From positions 168,206-210,127 of the forward strand of contig NZ_BEWG01000020.1 in NCBI RefSeq assembly GCF_002723835.1: a stretch of DNA of 41,922 bases. The letters run 5' to 3'. The notes under the pieces are model-generated. The model worked only from the letters and a program-made list of their open reading frames with translations, was not told the origin of the DNA and did no database searches. This stretch comes from Mycobacterium sp. shizuoka-1 (GTDB lineage Bacteria; Actinomycetota; Actinomycetes; Mycobacteriales; Mycobacteriaceae). Below, in pieces: positions 31,486 to 40,860 of the stretch; the first letter of the stretch is position 1; every line of letters begins with the position of its first letter. The position numbers and the translations under genes are program-made.

Positions 31486-31713
31486 TCAGACGGCCGGCGC
31501 GACGCCCGGATTCACCCCGGTCGGCAGGTCGGGGTTGGCCCCTGGCGCACCGCCACCGCTGTTCTCCTGATTGGGTGCTGGCCGGCAGTTGCTGTTGACG
31601 GGGTCCTGGCCGGCCGAACAGTAGGGGACGTGATCTTCTGGATCGGCACCCGCGGCAGGCGCGCCGATCAACGCGGGCAGCGCCAGCACGGCGGCCACCA
31701 GCATTTTGGTCAC
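31486..31713 (-). CDS. Small secreted proline/asparagine-rich protein
   Basis: A 75-aa exported protein with a signal sequence (MLVAAVLALPALIGAPAAGA), a mature part with two cysteines (VPYCSAGQDPVNSNCRPAP) and a Pro/Asn/Gly-rich tail (PGANPDLPTGVNPGVAPAV). Function unknown. It lies between ku and ligD, 35 bases upstream of ku on the same strand. A GTG start at 31713 and an ATG at 31704 are both possible. Confidence 0.7.
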   Translation of the reverse strand: MTKMLVAAVLALPALIGAPAAGADPEDHVPYCSAGQDPVNSNCRPAPNQENSGGGAPGANPDLPTGVNPGVAPAV

Positions 31714-31742
31714 TGGTCCACGGTAGCAGTGGGTAATACGTT

Positions 31743-34046
31743 GTGATGGTGAATGACGTGTGGCCCCCGGGCGCGACGAGGGGACCGCGCGTTGCGCTGA
31801 CCAACGCCGACAAGGTGCTCTACCCCGCGACCGGAACCACCAAGGCCGATGTGTTCGCCTACTACACCACGATCGCCGAGGTGATGCTGCCGCACATCGC
31901 CGGCCGCCCGGTCACCCGCAAACGCTGGCCCAACGGGGTTGATGAGCCGGCCTTCTTCGAAAAGCAGCTGGCCAGTTCGGCGCCGGGCTGGCTGGATCGT
32001 GCGACGGTGGTGCACCGCTCGGGTGCCACCACCTATCCCATCATCGACAGCTCGACCGGGCTGGCCTGGATCGCCCAGCAGGCGTCGCTGGAAGTGCATG
32101 TGCCGCAATGGCGATTCACTCCCGATGGAAAACCTGGCCCGGCAACGCGTTTGGTGTTCGACCTGGACCCTGGCGAGGGCGTGACCATGCCGCAGCTGTG
32201 CGAGGTTGCCAACGCGGTCCGCGAGTTGATGGACGACATCGGGTTGACGGTCTATCCGCTCACCAGCGGAAGCAAGGGGTTGCATCTGTACGCCCCGCTG
32301 GCCGATCCGGTCAGCAGCAACGGGGCGGTGGTACTGGCCCGGCGGGTGGCCCAGCAGCTGGAGCAGAGCATGCCCACACTGGTCACCGCGACGATGACCA
32401 AGAGTCTGCGGGCGGGCAAGGTGTTTGTGGACTGGAGCCAGAACAACGGGTCCAAGACCACGATCGCCCCCTACTCGCTGCGCGGGCGGCAGACCCCGAC
32501 GGTGGCCGCGCCACGAACGTGGGACGAGATCGGCGATCCCGAATTGCGCCACCTGGAGTACCACGAAGTCCTGGATCGGGTGGCCGAGCACGGCGATCTG
32601 CTGGCCGCTTTGGACACTGACGTCCCACCGCGCGACCGGCTGACGACGTATCGCAGCATGCGCGACGCGGGCAAGACCCCCGAGCCGGTGCCCGCAGCCA
32701 CACCCGCGGTCGGGGAGAACAACACGTTCGTCATCCAGGAGCATCACGCGCGGCGGTTGCACTACGACTTCCGGTTGGAGCATGACGGGGTATTGGTGTC
32801 CTGGGCAGTGCCCAAGAACCTGCCCGACACCCCGGCCGTCAACCACCTCGCCGTACACACCGAGGACCACCCGCTGGAGTACGCGACGTTCGAGGGGACC
32901 ATCCCCAAGGGGGAGTACGGCGGCGGAAAGGTGATCATCTGGGACTCCGGCACCTACGAGGCGGAGAAGTTCCGGGATCGCGCCCCGGACGGTCCGGCCA
33001 AGGGCGGTGAGGTGATCGTCGACCTGCATGGGCAGCGGATCTCGGGACGGTATGCGCTGATCCAGACGAACGGCGACCAGTGGCTGGCGCACCGGATGAA
33101 GGAGCAACCCGCGCCGCGGCTGCAGGACTATTCGCCGATGCTGGCCACCCTCGGCTCGGTCGAGAAACTCACCGGAGCGCAGTACGGCTTCGAGGGCAAG
33201 TTCGACGGCTACCGGTTGCTGGTGGAGATCGACCACGGTCAGATGCGGCTGCAGTCCCGCAGCGGACGCGATCTCACCGCCGATTATCCGCAGTTGCAGT
33301 CGCTGGCCGCCGAGCTCGCCGAGCACGAGGTGATCCTGGACGGCGAGGTGGTCGCCCTGGATTCCGACGGCGTGCCGAGCTTCGGTGAGATGCAGAATCG
33401 GGTGCGTGCCACCAGGATCGAGTTCTGGGCGTTCGACATCCTGCGACTCGACGGCCGCTCGTTGTTGAAGGCGAAATACCGCGATCGCCGGAAGGTCCTC
33501 GAAACATTGGCCGAGGGAACGGAATTGATCGTGCCACCGCTACTCGACGGTGACGGTCCGGACGCGTTGGATTACTCCCGCAAGAAGAAGTGGGAAGGTG
33601 TCGTCGCCAAGAAGTGGGACTCGACGTATCAGCCCGGCCGGCGTTCGGCGGCGTGGATCAAGGACAAGAACTGGAACACCCAGGAGGTGGTGATCGGTGG
33701 CTGGCGTACGGGCAACGGCGGGCGCGCCGGCGGCATCGGGGCGCTGTTGCTCGGCATTCCCGACGATGGCGGACTGCGGTTCGTCGGCCGGGTCGGCACC
33801 GGTTTCTCCGACAAGGAGCTGGCCCGGCTCAAGAAGACCTTTGCGCCGTTGCACACCGAGGAATCCCCCTTCGCCGCACCGCTTCCCAAACTCGACGCCA
33901 AGGGCGTGACGTACCTGCGCCCGGAACTGGTGGGCGAGGTGCGCTACGGCGAATGGACGTCGGACGGCCGGCTGCGGCACCCGAGTTGGCGTGGTCTGCG
34001 CCCCGACAAGGTGCCGTCGGATGTGGTGGTGGAGCGGGAAGGCTGA
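31743..34046 (+). CDS. ligD: ATP-dependent DNA ligase LigD (Pol-PE-Lig)
   Basis: A 767-aa multi-domain enzyme for non-homologous end joining. The order is the polymerase/primase domain (about 1-290, VALTNADKVLYPATGTTKADVF, LVFDLDPGEGV, TSGSKGLHLY), the phosphoesterase domain (about 320-450, FVIQEHHARRLHYDFRLEHDG) and the ATP-dependent ligase domain (about 470-767) with the nucleophile lysine in FEGKFDGYR near residue 484 and the closing WRGLRPDK. This order is the mycobacterial one. It starts at GTG 31743 or, three bases on, ATG 31746. It ends 13 bases before the convergent regulator gene. Confidence 0.97.
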   Translation: MMVNDVWPPGATRGPRVALTNADKVLYPATGTTKADVFAYYTTIAEVMLPHIAGRPVTRKRWPNGVDEPAFFEKQLASSAPGWLDRATVVHRSGATTYPIIDSSTGLAWIAQQASLEVHVPQWRFTPDGKPGPATRLVFDLDPGEGVTMPQLCEVANAVRELMDDIGLTVYPLTSGSKGLHLYAPLADPVSSNGAVVLARRVAQQLEQSMPTLVTATMTKSLRAGKVFVDWSQNNGSKTTIAPYSLRGRQTPTVAAPRTWDEIGDPELRHLEYHEVLDRVAEHGDLLAALDTDVPPRDRLTTYRSMRDAGKTPEPVPAATPAVGENNTFVIQEHHARRLHYDFRLEHDGVLVSWAVPKNLPDTPAVNHLAVHTEDHPLEYATFEGTIPKGEYGGGKVIIWDSGTYEAEKFRDRAPDGPAKGGEVIVDLHGQRISGRYALIQTNGDQWLAHRMKEQPAPRLQDYSPMLATLGSVEKLTGAQYGFEGKFDGYRLLVEIDHGQMRLQSRSGRDLTADYPQLQSLAAELAEHEVILDGEVVALDSDGVPSFGEMQNRVRATRIEFWAFDILRLDGRSLLKAKYRDRRKVLETLAEGTELIVPPLLDGDGPDALDYSRKKKWEGVVAKKWDSTYQPGRRSAAWIKDKNWNTQEVVIGGWRTGNGGRAGGIGALLLGIPDDGGLRFVGRVGTGFSDKELARLKKTFAPLHTEESPFAAPLPKLDAKGVTYLRPELVGEVRYGEWTSDGRLRHPSWRGLRPDKVPSDVVVEREG

Positions 34047-34059
34047 GTCAGGCTGGGCG

Positions 34060-36807
34060 CTAGCGTGGTTCGCGGGGTCGCCTGAGTTCGCGGCGCGACG
34101 ATACCCCCAGTTTGGCGAAGATGTTGCTGAGGTGCCATTCGACCGTGCGCGGACTGATGAACAGATGGCTGGCGATCTCGGAGTTGCTGTAACCGTCTCC
34201 CGCCAGTCTGGCGATGTAGCTCTCTTGTGTGGTCAATGCCGTTGCAGCCCGGTCGATTCGTTCATTCCGGACCGACTCGCCGGCGGCTTGCAGTTCCCGC
34301 AGCGCCCGCTCGGCCAGGCCGTCAGCACCCATGTCCCGGAACATTCCATGAGCGATGCGTAGCTCATCGCGTGCTTGGGCTCGGCGGTTGGCGCGGCGCA
34401 ACCACTCGCCCAAGAGGAGGTGGGTGCGAGCGGTCATCACCTTCAGCGGTGAGCGCGCCAGTTCTGCAATCGCAACCCGATAGTCGTGCTCGGCGTCGCC
34501 GCCGCCGGCCGTGAGCGCCCTGGCTCGCGCCGCGTATCCGCGTGCGGTTGGCGTTCCGGTCGCCTCGGCCCGCTCGATCAGGTTCGCGGCGGCTGTCTCG
34601 GCGATGCTCGACTGGCCGGACCGGGCGGCAGCCTCGACCATCTCGTTGAGCAGGTGGCCGTACATGCCGACATCGTCGTATTCCAGGGCCGATGCGCAGG
34701 CGGTCAACGCTTTGTCATGCTGCCCGAGGCCGTTGTGCAGAATCGCCAACGAGAAGAGAACGACGGTGATCTCGCTGCCTTCGCCACGCGCGGTCGCGTC
34801 CGCAATCGTGGCCTGAGCGAGTTGTTCGGCCTGTTCTTCGTCGCCGCGGCACGCGGCGAGATAGGTCTGGATGGAACGGTGCGGCGGTGCGCCAGTCGCG
34901 GTGGAGATCGCTTCGGACTGCTCGAGCAGATTCGCGGCCTGCGCAAAGTCGCCGGAGGTGACACAGGCTCCCGCGTACGTGGTCAGTGCGGCGGGCAGAA
35001 CCGTCAATTCCCCTGCAGCACGTAGGAGTTCGACCTGACGGGCGTTGAGTGTGTCGTAGGTGTCCTGATCGAACAGATCGAGCAGGACGCGCAGGGTGAG
35101 GTCGTGCGATCGCGGATCGGCGACACCGGCTTCGTCCTCCTTCAGGTACTCGCTGATGGCCCGCTGCAGTAGCGGGGCGGCGGCGCCATGACCTTCGGTC
35201 AGTCGGCACACGATCCCGTCGAGGAAAAGGTCGGCCGCCGTCGCCGGACCGGGCGGAGGCGGAGCCTGGCGCGCGGCCGTGGCGATCGCTGCCGCGGACG
35301 CCTGCTTATCGGTGGAAAGACGGCCGACGATCATCGCCGCCGTCAGTGCGTCGAGATAGGTTCGGCGGGCCAGCAGCGGATCCAGTGGGCCCAGCTTCTC
35401 CGCCGCAGCCAGCAGCAACGGGGGTGCGTCTCGGCCACGCTGGGCGGCGAAGGCGATCTTGGCGCGTAGGAGATCCATTCTTGCGCTGAGTAATTCGTCC
35501 CCGACGCCCCTGGCAGTCCCAAGCAGCCGGGTCGCGGACTCCAGATCACCTGCGTCCAGCTTGAGCAGTGCCGCGTCCAGCGCCCGCTCGGCCCGCCGGG
35601 CGGGATCGGGCGTCAACTCAACCGCATTCGCAAGGAACGCCGCGGCGGCGGCAACGCCGCCGCGACGGCGGGCTCGCTCGGCGGACTGGACGAGTTCGAC
35701 GGCGACAGTCTCATCGGGTGCACTCGTGGCGTGCGCCCGATGCCAGGCGCGGTGCTCCTCGGCCCCCGGGCCCGCCACCACGTCGGCGAGCACGGCATGG
35801 ACGTGCCGCCGTTGCGACGGAGACGCGTTGCGGTAGACGGCAGACCGAACCAGGGGATGACGAAAGCGCAAGCGGGATCCGATCGTGATCAGGCCGCTGT
35901 GTTCGGCGGGCACGCCCACGTCGGCACCGAGGCCCAGGCGGGCGGCGGCAGCCCACAACCATGTCGGTTCGCCGGTGGGCTCCGCGGCGGCAACGAGCAG
36001 CAGGCTCCGGGTTGCGGGCGGCAGCCCATCGAGCCGCTGGTCGTATTCTCGATCGATCCGGCGCGTGACCGATGTCGCGGCCGTGAGTCCGTAACCGCCG
36101 GCCAGCGCCGCGGGTGCCATCGAATGGCGAAGCTCGAGCAGGGCCAACGGATTTCCATCTGCTTCGGCGAGAATGTTCTCGCGGACAGCCTCGTCCAACT
36201 GACCGGGTATGACGTCGGCGAGCAGCGTGCTGGCGTGGGCGTGGGCGAGCCTGGTCAGATGAAGGTCGGGCAGACCCGTCAGCTCGTGGGGAGCCAACTC
36301 GGTGCGGGTGGCGAAGATCATCAGCACGGGGTCGGCGAGAAGCCGGCGGGCGGTGAAGGTGAGCGCCTGCAGCGAGGCGCGGTCGACCCACTGTGCGTCG
36401 TCGATGATGCAGACGGTTGGGCGTTCGGCGCCGGCGTCGCCGAGCAACGTGAGCACCGCCAAACTCACCAGCAGCCGATCCGGCGCGGCATCGTCGCGCA
36501 GGCCCAATGCCGCCCGCAGAGCGTTCTTCTGCGGGTCGGGCAGCCGATCGATGTGGGCGAGGATCGGGCGGCACAACTGCGCCACACCGGCGTACGCGAG
36601 CTCCATTTCCGATTCGGCGCCGCTGATGCGGATGACGCGAAGTCCGCCGTCGACCGTCGCGACCAGGTCGGCGAGCAGTGCCGTCTTGCCGATACCGGCC
36701 TCGCCGTCGACGACGAGAACACCGCTGTGGCCGGCTCTGGCGCGATCGCACAGCTCGACGAGCTGCTGTTGTTCGGCCTGCCGGCCGATGAGAGCACCCC
36801 TGCTCAT
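34060..36807 (-). CDS. Large LuxR-type ATPase regulator (LAL family)
   Basis: A 915-aa regulator of the LAL class. An N-terminal AAA/STAND ATPase begins LIGRQAEQQQLVELCDRARAG with Walker A GEAGIGKTALL near residue 36 and Walker B-like CIIDDAQWVDRASL. A long TPR-like helical region follows (about 330-840). A C-terminal LuxR HTH (about 850-905) reads ESYIARLAGDGYSNSEIASHLFISPRTVEWHLSNIFAKLGV. The ATG at 36805-36807 is chosen because related proteins begin just before LIGR; an upstream in-frame start at 36882 would add 25 residues. It is divergent from the decarboxylase operon and may control it. Confidence 0.9.
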   Translation of the reverse strand: MSRGALIGRQAEQQQLVELCDRARAGHSGVLVVDGEAGIGKTALLADLVATVDGGLRVIRISGAESEMELAYAGVAQLCRPILAHIDRLPDPQKNALRAALGLRDDAAPDRLLVSLAVLTLLGDAGAERPTVCIIDDAQWVDRASLQALTFTARRLLADPVLMIFATRTELAPHELTGLPDLHLTRLAHAHASTLLADVIPGQLDEAVRENILAEADGNPLALLELRHSMAPAALAGGYGLTAATSVTRRIDREYDQRLDGLPPATRSLLLVAAAEPTGEPTWLWAAAARLGLGADVGVPAEHSGLITIGSRLRFRHPLVRSAVYRNASPSQRRHVHAVLADVVAGPGAEEHRAWHRAHATSAPDETVAVELVQSAERARRRGGVAAAAAFLANAVELTPDPARRAERALDAALLKLDAGDLESATRLLGTARGVGDELLSARMDLLRAKIAFAAQRGRDAPPLLLAAAEKLGPLDPLLARRTYLDALTAAMIVGRLSTDKQASAAAIATAARQAPPPPGPATAADLFLDGIVCRLTEGHGAAAPLLQRAISEYLKEDEAGVADPRSHDLTLRVLLDLFDQDTYDTLNARQVELLRAAGELTVLPAALTTYAGACVTSGDFAQAANLLEQSEAISTATGAPPHRSIQTYLAACRGDEEQAEQLAQATIADATARGEGSEITVVLFSLAILHNGLGQHDKALTACASALEYDDVGMYGHLLNEMVEAAARSGQSSIAETAAANLIERAEATGTPTARGYAARARALTAGGGDAEHDYRVAIAELARSPLKVMTARTHLLLGEWLRRANRRAQARDELRIAHGMFRDMGADGLAERALRELQAAGESVRNERIDRAATALTTQESYIARLAGDGYSNSEIASHLFISPRTVEWHLSNIFAKLGVSSRRELRRPREPR

Positions 36808-36892
36808 GCCGGTGATCTTGGCATGCCGGCGATGCCGCAGCGACTGAAGCTGGAAATTGTCGCCGCCGTACGGGGGTGGCACCGGTTTCGTG

Positions 36893-36917
36893 CGCCCCCG
36901 TGGTTTTCACGGGGGCG
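36893..36917. promoter_or_regulatory. 10-bp inverted repeat between the LAL regulator and decarboxylase operon
   Basis: CGCCCCCGTG (893-902 of the 36-kb block) and CACGGGGGCG form a perfect 10-bp inverted repeat with a five-base GTTTT centre. It lies 70 bases before the decarboxylase start and 86 bases before the regulator start. It could be an operator for the LuxR protein or an mRNA hairpin. Confidence 0.5.
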
Positions 36918-36986
36918 GTGGGGCATCACCGGAGTGTGTGATCTGTGCATCGACCGCCCGCACGTGACCGACGAAGGGGTCATCCG

Positions 36987-38603
36987 ATGACCAGCACCAC
37001 AACTGTCCACGAGGCGACCTATGACCTGCTTCGCGCGCTCGGATTGACCACGATGTTCGGTAATCCCGGGTCCACCGAACAGACGTTTCTCCAGGATTTT
37101 CCGGACGACTTCACCTATGTGCTCGGCCTGCAGGAGGCTTCGGTGCTGGCGATGGCCGACGGCTTCGCCCAGTCCACCGGCCGGCCCGCTCTGGTCAATC
37201 TGCACACCGCAGCCGGCACCGGCAACGCGATGGGCAGCCTGGTCGCGGCCTATCGGGCCAACACGCCGCTGATCATCACCGCCGGCCAGCAGACCCGCGA
37301 GATGTCGTTGTGCGACCCGTATCTGAACAACCCTGATCCGACGGTCATGCCGCAGCCATGGGTCAAGTGGGCCTACGAGCCGGCACGCGCAGAGGATGTG
37401 CCCGCCGCATTCATGCGCGCCTACGCGGTGGCGACGCAGCCGCCGGCCGGCCCGGTGTTCCTGTCCATCCCTCTCGACGACTGGAACAAGCCGGCCCTGG
37501 GCCCGGCCGTCGTCCGCACGGTCAGCCGCCGGGTGCAACCCGACGCCGAACGCCTGCGCGAGTTCGCCGCGCGGATCAGCCGGGCGGAACGGCCGCTGCT
37601 GGTGCTCGGTCCCGAGGTGGATCGCGCAGGCGCCTGGGACGCCGGTGTCGCGTTCGCGGAGAAACTGCGGGCACCGGTGCGCGGCAGCGCGCTCTCGGAC
37701 AGATGCTCGTTCCCCGAAGACCACCCGTTGTACGGCGGTCCGCTGCCGCTGACCATCGCCGGGGTCAGCGAGGCACTGAGCGGGTACGACGTGGTCATCG
37801 TGATCGGCGCGCAGGTGTTCCGCTACTACCCGTTCGTCGCGGGCGATTACGTGCCCGAGGGCACCGCCGTGCTGCATGTCACCGCCGATCCGCACCTCGC
37901 GGCAACCGCGCCGGTGGGCGACAGCCTGCTCGGCGACATGGGCAGCGTGCTCGAACAGCTGCTGGACCTCGTCGAGGTTCCCGACGGCCGGACGGCTCCG
38001 CCGGGATTGAGCAGGGACCGCGCCGCCGAGCTGCCCGTTGCATCGGCGCCCTTGCTGCCCAACGACGTCTATGCGGTGCTCAGTTCGGTCAAACCCGACG
38101 ATGCCGCGGTCGTGATGGAGTCGACCTCCACGCTGGCGGACCTGATCACGTGGTGGCCCACCCGGCGGCCCGGGAGCTTCTTCGCCACCGGAAGCGGCGG
38201 AATCGGGTGGGGAGTTCCGGCGGCGGTGGGCATCGCGCTCGGCGACCGGGCGCGCGGGGTGAAGCGGACCATCGTCGCGTCCATCGGCGACGGGTCGTTC
38301 CAATATTCGATACAGGCCATCTGGACGGCTGCGCAGCACAAGCTGCCCATCGTATTTGTGGTCCAGCGCAACGGCGAGTACTGCGTCTTGAAGTCCTTTG
38401 CGCTGCTGGAGAAGACTCCCAACGTCCCCGGAATGGATTTGCCCGACCTCGATATCGGTTCGCTGGCAACGGGTTTCGGGTGCCGAACGGCTACGGTCGG
38501 CGGCACCGAGGAGCTCGTCCGGGAGTTCGAGGCGGCACTGGCCGCCGACGGGCCCACCGTTCTGGTTGTGCCCACCGTGCCGCAACTGCCATTCCTGGGC
38601 TGA
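36987..38603 (+). CDS. Benzoylformate decarboxylase-like ThDP enzyme
   Basis: A 538-aa thiamine diphosphate enzyme closest in pattern to benzoylformate decarboxylase. Conserved catalytic positions are S29 (GNPGSTE), E50 (GLQEAS) and H73 (NLHTAAGTGNAMG). The ThDP/Mg motif starts SIGDGSFQYSIQAIWTAAQ. At the position of the second active-site His (H281 in the Pseudomonas putida enzyme, motif FRYH) this protein has Tyr (FRYYPF). It may decarboxylate an aryl- or alkyl-2-keto acid to an aldehyde or have changed chemistry. AAGGGG precedes the ATG. It leads an operon with a tautomerase and a GlcDE fusion. Confidence 0.85.
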   Translation: MTSTTTVHEATYDLLRALGLTTMFGNPGSTEQTFLQDFPDDFTYVLGLQEASVLAMADGFAQSTGRPALVNLHTAAGTGNAMGSLVAAYRANTPLIITAGQQTREMSLCDPYLNNPDPTVMPQPWVKWAYEPARAEDVPAAFMRAYAVATQPPAGPVFLSIPLDDWNKPALGPAVVRTVSRRVQPDAERLREFAARISRAERPLLVLGPEVDRAGAWDAGVAFAEKLRAPVRGSALSDRCSFPEDHPLYGGPLPLTIAGVSEALSGYDVVIVIGAQVFRYYPFVAGDYVPEGTAVLHVTADPHLAATAPVGDSLLGDMGSVLEQLLDLVEVPDGRTAPPGLSRDRAAELPVASAPLLPNDVYAVLSSVKPDDAAVVMESTSTLADLITWWPTRRPGSFFATGSGGIGWGVPAAVGIALGDRARGVKRTIVASIGDGSFQYSIQAIWTAAQHKLPIVFVVQRNGEYCVLKSFALLEKTPNVPGMDLPDLDIGSLATGFGCRTATVGGTEELVREFEAALAADGPTVLVVPTVPQLPFLG

Positions 38604-38606
38604 CCG

Positions 38607-39014
38607 ATGCCCGTCTACACGTGCACGACAGTGCGCTCGACGCTGAGCGCCGACACCAAGGCTGAGCTGGCAGGGGAACTGACCCGGATCCACTCGATGA
38701 TCAACCACGTGCCCGGCACGTACGTCAATGTCGTGTTCCACGAATTGGCTTCCGACGACGTCTACACCGACGGCAAACCTGCCCAGCCACTTCTGATCAA
38801 CGGCTGGGTTCGTACCGGCCATCCCGAAGCCCAGAGCAGCCAACTCGTGGCCGAGATTGCCGCTGCGGCAACCCGGGTCACCGGCATCCCGGCCAAGCAG
38901 GTGCTCGTCGTCATCCAGAACAGCCCTGCACATTTCGCCATCGAAGGTGGTCGGGTATTGCCCGCGCCGGGGGAAGAAGAAGCCTGGTTGAAAGAACAGA
39001 AGGACGATGACTGA
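38607..39014 (+). CDS. Tautomerase superfamily protein (cis-CaaD/MSAD-like)
   Basis: A 135-aa long-form tautomerase with the catalytic amino-terminal proline (MPVYTCTTVR) and a duplicated beta-alpha-beta layout. The segment HVPGTYVNVVFHELASDDVY in the first half corresponds to the active-site strand of cis-3-chloroacrylic acid dehalogenase and malonate semialdehyde decarboxylase relatives. It could tautomerise or hydrate an unsaturated keto acid. It begins three bases after the decarboxylase stop and overlaps the next gene by eight bases, so it belongs to the same pathway. Confidence 0.85.
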   Translation: MPVYTCTTVRSTLSADTKAELAGELTRIHSMINHVPGTYVNVVFHELASDDVYTDGKPAQPLLINGWVRTGHPEAQSSQLVAEIAAAATRVTGIPAKQVLVVIQNSPAHFAIEGGRVLPAPGEEEAWLKEQKDDD

Positions 39015-40860
39015 GATGCCCCCGCCTACTTCACCGATCGAGTCCTTCGCCGTGGCGGCCGCTGCCTACGGCGACGTGACCACCGACAAGGAACTACTGG
39101 CCCATCGCGGCCGCGATTACTGGGGCGTCGGTGGAGTGGCCGACCTGCTGCTGCGCCCGCACGGCCGCGGCGACATTGCCCCGATCATAAAGCTCGCCGC
39201 TCGACACAAGGTGGCAATCGTGCCGCGCGGCGGGGCATCGAACTGTTCGGGCGGAATGATGCCGAGCGCGGGGCGTGTCCTGCTCGACCTGTCCGGACTG
39301 GATCAGATTCTGGACATCGACCCAGAAAACCACTGCGCCCGTGTCGAGCCCGGGGTGATCAACTCCGACCTGCAGGCGGCGCTGGCGCCCCACGGTCTGT
39401 GCTTCTCACCCGACCCCGTCTCGGCACACCTGGCTACCGTGGCGGGCAACATCATCGAGAATGCCGGCGGGCCACACGCGTTGAAGTACGGCGTCACCTA
39501 CAACCACATCCTCAGCGCCGACGTCGTCCTGCCGGACGGGTCGACGGCGACCTTCCGCGCCGACGACGAGGGGCCTGACCTCCTCGGTCTGCTGATCGGC
39601 TCGGAGGGAACTCTGGGCGTCGTCACCGAAACCACGGTCGCCTTGCGGCCGGTCGCCGAGGTCACGCATAGCCTGATGGGCGCCTTCGCCACCGCCCGCA
39701 CGGCGGCCGACACCATCGCCGCAATCATCGCCACCGGTGTGGTGCCGGCGGCGGTGGAGTGGCTGGACCGGGCGGGAATCGCTGGGCTGCAGCAGTTCTA
39801 CGACACGGGCTATCCGCTCGATGCCGATTCCATCGTTCTCATCGACGTCGACGGCACCGCCGCCGAGGTTGCCCGGGATCAGGCGGTCGTGGAACGGGTA
39901 TTGCGCGAGCAGGCCACCGAAGTGCGCATCGCCGAGACCGATGAGGACCGCGCCGCTCTGTGGTTCGGCCGCCTCAACGCTCCCAACTCGGTGGTGCAGA
40001 GCGGCAAAGGCTTCTTCATCGGCGATGTCACCGTGCCCCGGGATCGGATCCCCGAGATGCAGCAAGCCATCCAGGCCACCGCCGAGCGCCACCGCGACGG
40101 CTTGTTGTTCATCGCGGTGTGCGGCCACGCCGGCGACGGCGATCTGCACCCGACGACGTTCTACGACAAGGACAACCCGCTGGCCGCGGCCGCGCTAGAA
40201 GCAGCGAACAACGAGATCATCGCGGCTGCATTGACATTAGGCGGCACCATCACCGGCGAGCACGGAGTCGGAACCGAGAAGATTCCGTTCATGACCAAGC
40301 GCTTCACCCCGGTGGAGATTGCCGCACAACGGTCGATCAAGCGGGCCTTCGATCCCGGAGGGCTGCTGAACCCCGGGGTGATGCTGCCCGAGCCGTCTGC
40401 CGACGAGCCGGACGTCAACGCGTTCGGGACCGCCGTTCGGGCCGCCCTCGACGGCACTCTGACACCTGATCCGGACGCGGCGCTGACGACCGGAGACAAC
40501 ACCGAGATCACGATCAACCTCGGCAATCTCAGCCTGGTCGTCGGCGCCGATGCCACCATCGAGTCGGTGAATCGCTTCCTCGACCAGCGTGGTGTCACCT
40601 GCGCGGCGATTCCGTCGGTCGGTGGGACGCGGACTGTCGGCGAGGTCGTGGCCACCGCCGCCGGTGCCGAACGTGATCACGTGAGGCACGCTCTGCTTGG
40701 TGCCGACGTCACGGTGATCGACGGGCAGGCCCCGGCTCGGTTCGGCGCGGAGACCATGAAAGACGTTGCCGGATATGACACGAAACGGCTGTACATCAGT
40801 GCGCACGGTGCCTTCGGCGCGTTGCGGGCCCTGATCTTCAAAGTCTCCGTCAGGGCGTGA
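39007..40860 (+). CDS. Glycolate-oxidase-like GlcD-GlcE fusion flavoprotein
   Basis: A 617-aa FAD-linked oxidase. Residues 1 to about 465 are a complete GlcD-type subunit: the PCMH FAD fold (VPRGGASNCSGGMMPS, GNIIENAGGPHALKYGVT, LLIGSEGTLGVVTE) and the cap ending with HAGDGDLHP, TGEHGVGTEK and FDPGGLLNPG. After a linker, residues about 500-617 match the later half of a GlcE-type FAD domain (TIESVNRFLDQRG, GAETMKDVAGYDTKRLY). No GlcF iron-sulfur subunit is present. It probably oxidises a 2-hydroxy acid to the 2-keto acid that the decarboxylase uses. Confidence 0.85.
   Translation: MTEMPPPTSPIESFAVAAAAYGDVTTDKELLAHRGRDYWGVGGVADLLLRPHGRGDIAPIIKLAARHKVAIVPRGGASNCSGGMMPSAGRVLLDLSGLDQILDIDPENHCARVEPGVINSDLQAALAPHGLCFSPDPVSAHLATVAGNIIENAGGPHALKYGVTYNHILSADVVLPDGSTATFRADDEGPDLLGLLIGSEGTLGVVTETTVALRPVAEVTHSLMGAFATARTAADTIAAIIATGVVPAAVEWLDRAGIAGLQQFYDTGYPLDADSIVLIDVDGTAAEVARDQAVVERVLREQATEVRIAETDEDRAALWFGRLNAPNSVVQSGKGFFIGDVTVPRDRIPEMQQAIQATAERHRDGLLFIAVCGHAGDGDLHPTTFYDKDNPLAAAALEAANNEIIAAALTLGGTITGEHGVGTEKIPFMTKRFTPVEIAAQRSIKRAFDPGGLLNPGVMLPEPSADEPDVNAFGTAVRAALDGTLTPDPDAALTTGDNTEITINLGNLSLVVGADATIESVNRFLDQRGVTCAAIPSVGGTRTVGEVVATAAGAERDHVRHALLGADVTVIDGQAPARFGAETMKDVAGYDTKRLYISAHGAFGALRALIFKVSVRA

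Noticed and set aside
34486..36990. Long plus-strand open frames across the LAL regulator gene
   Set aside because: They are complementary shadows of a well-supported 915-aa protein with ATPase and LuxR domains and have no domain of their own.
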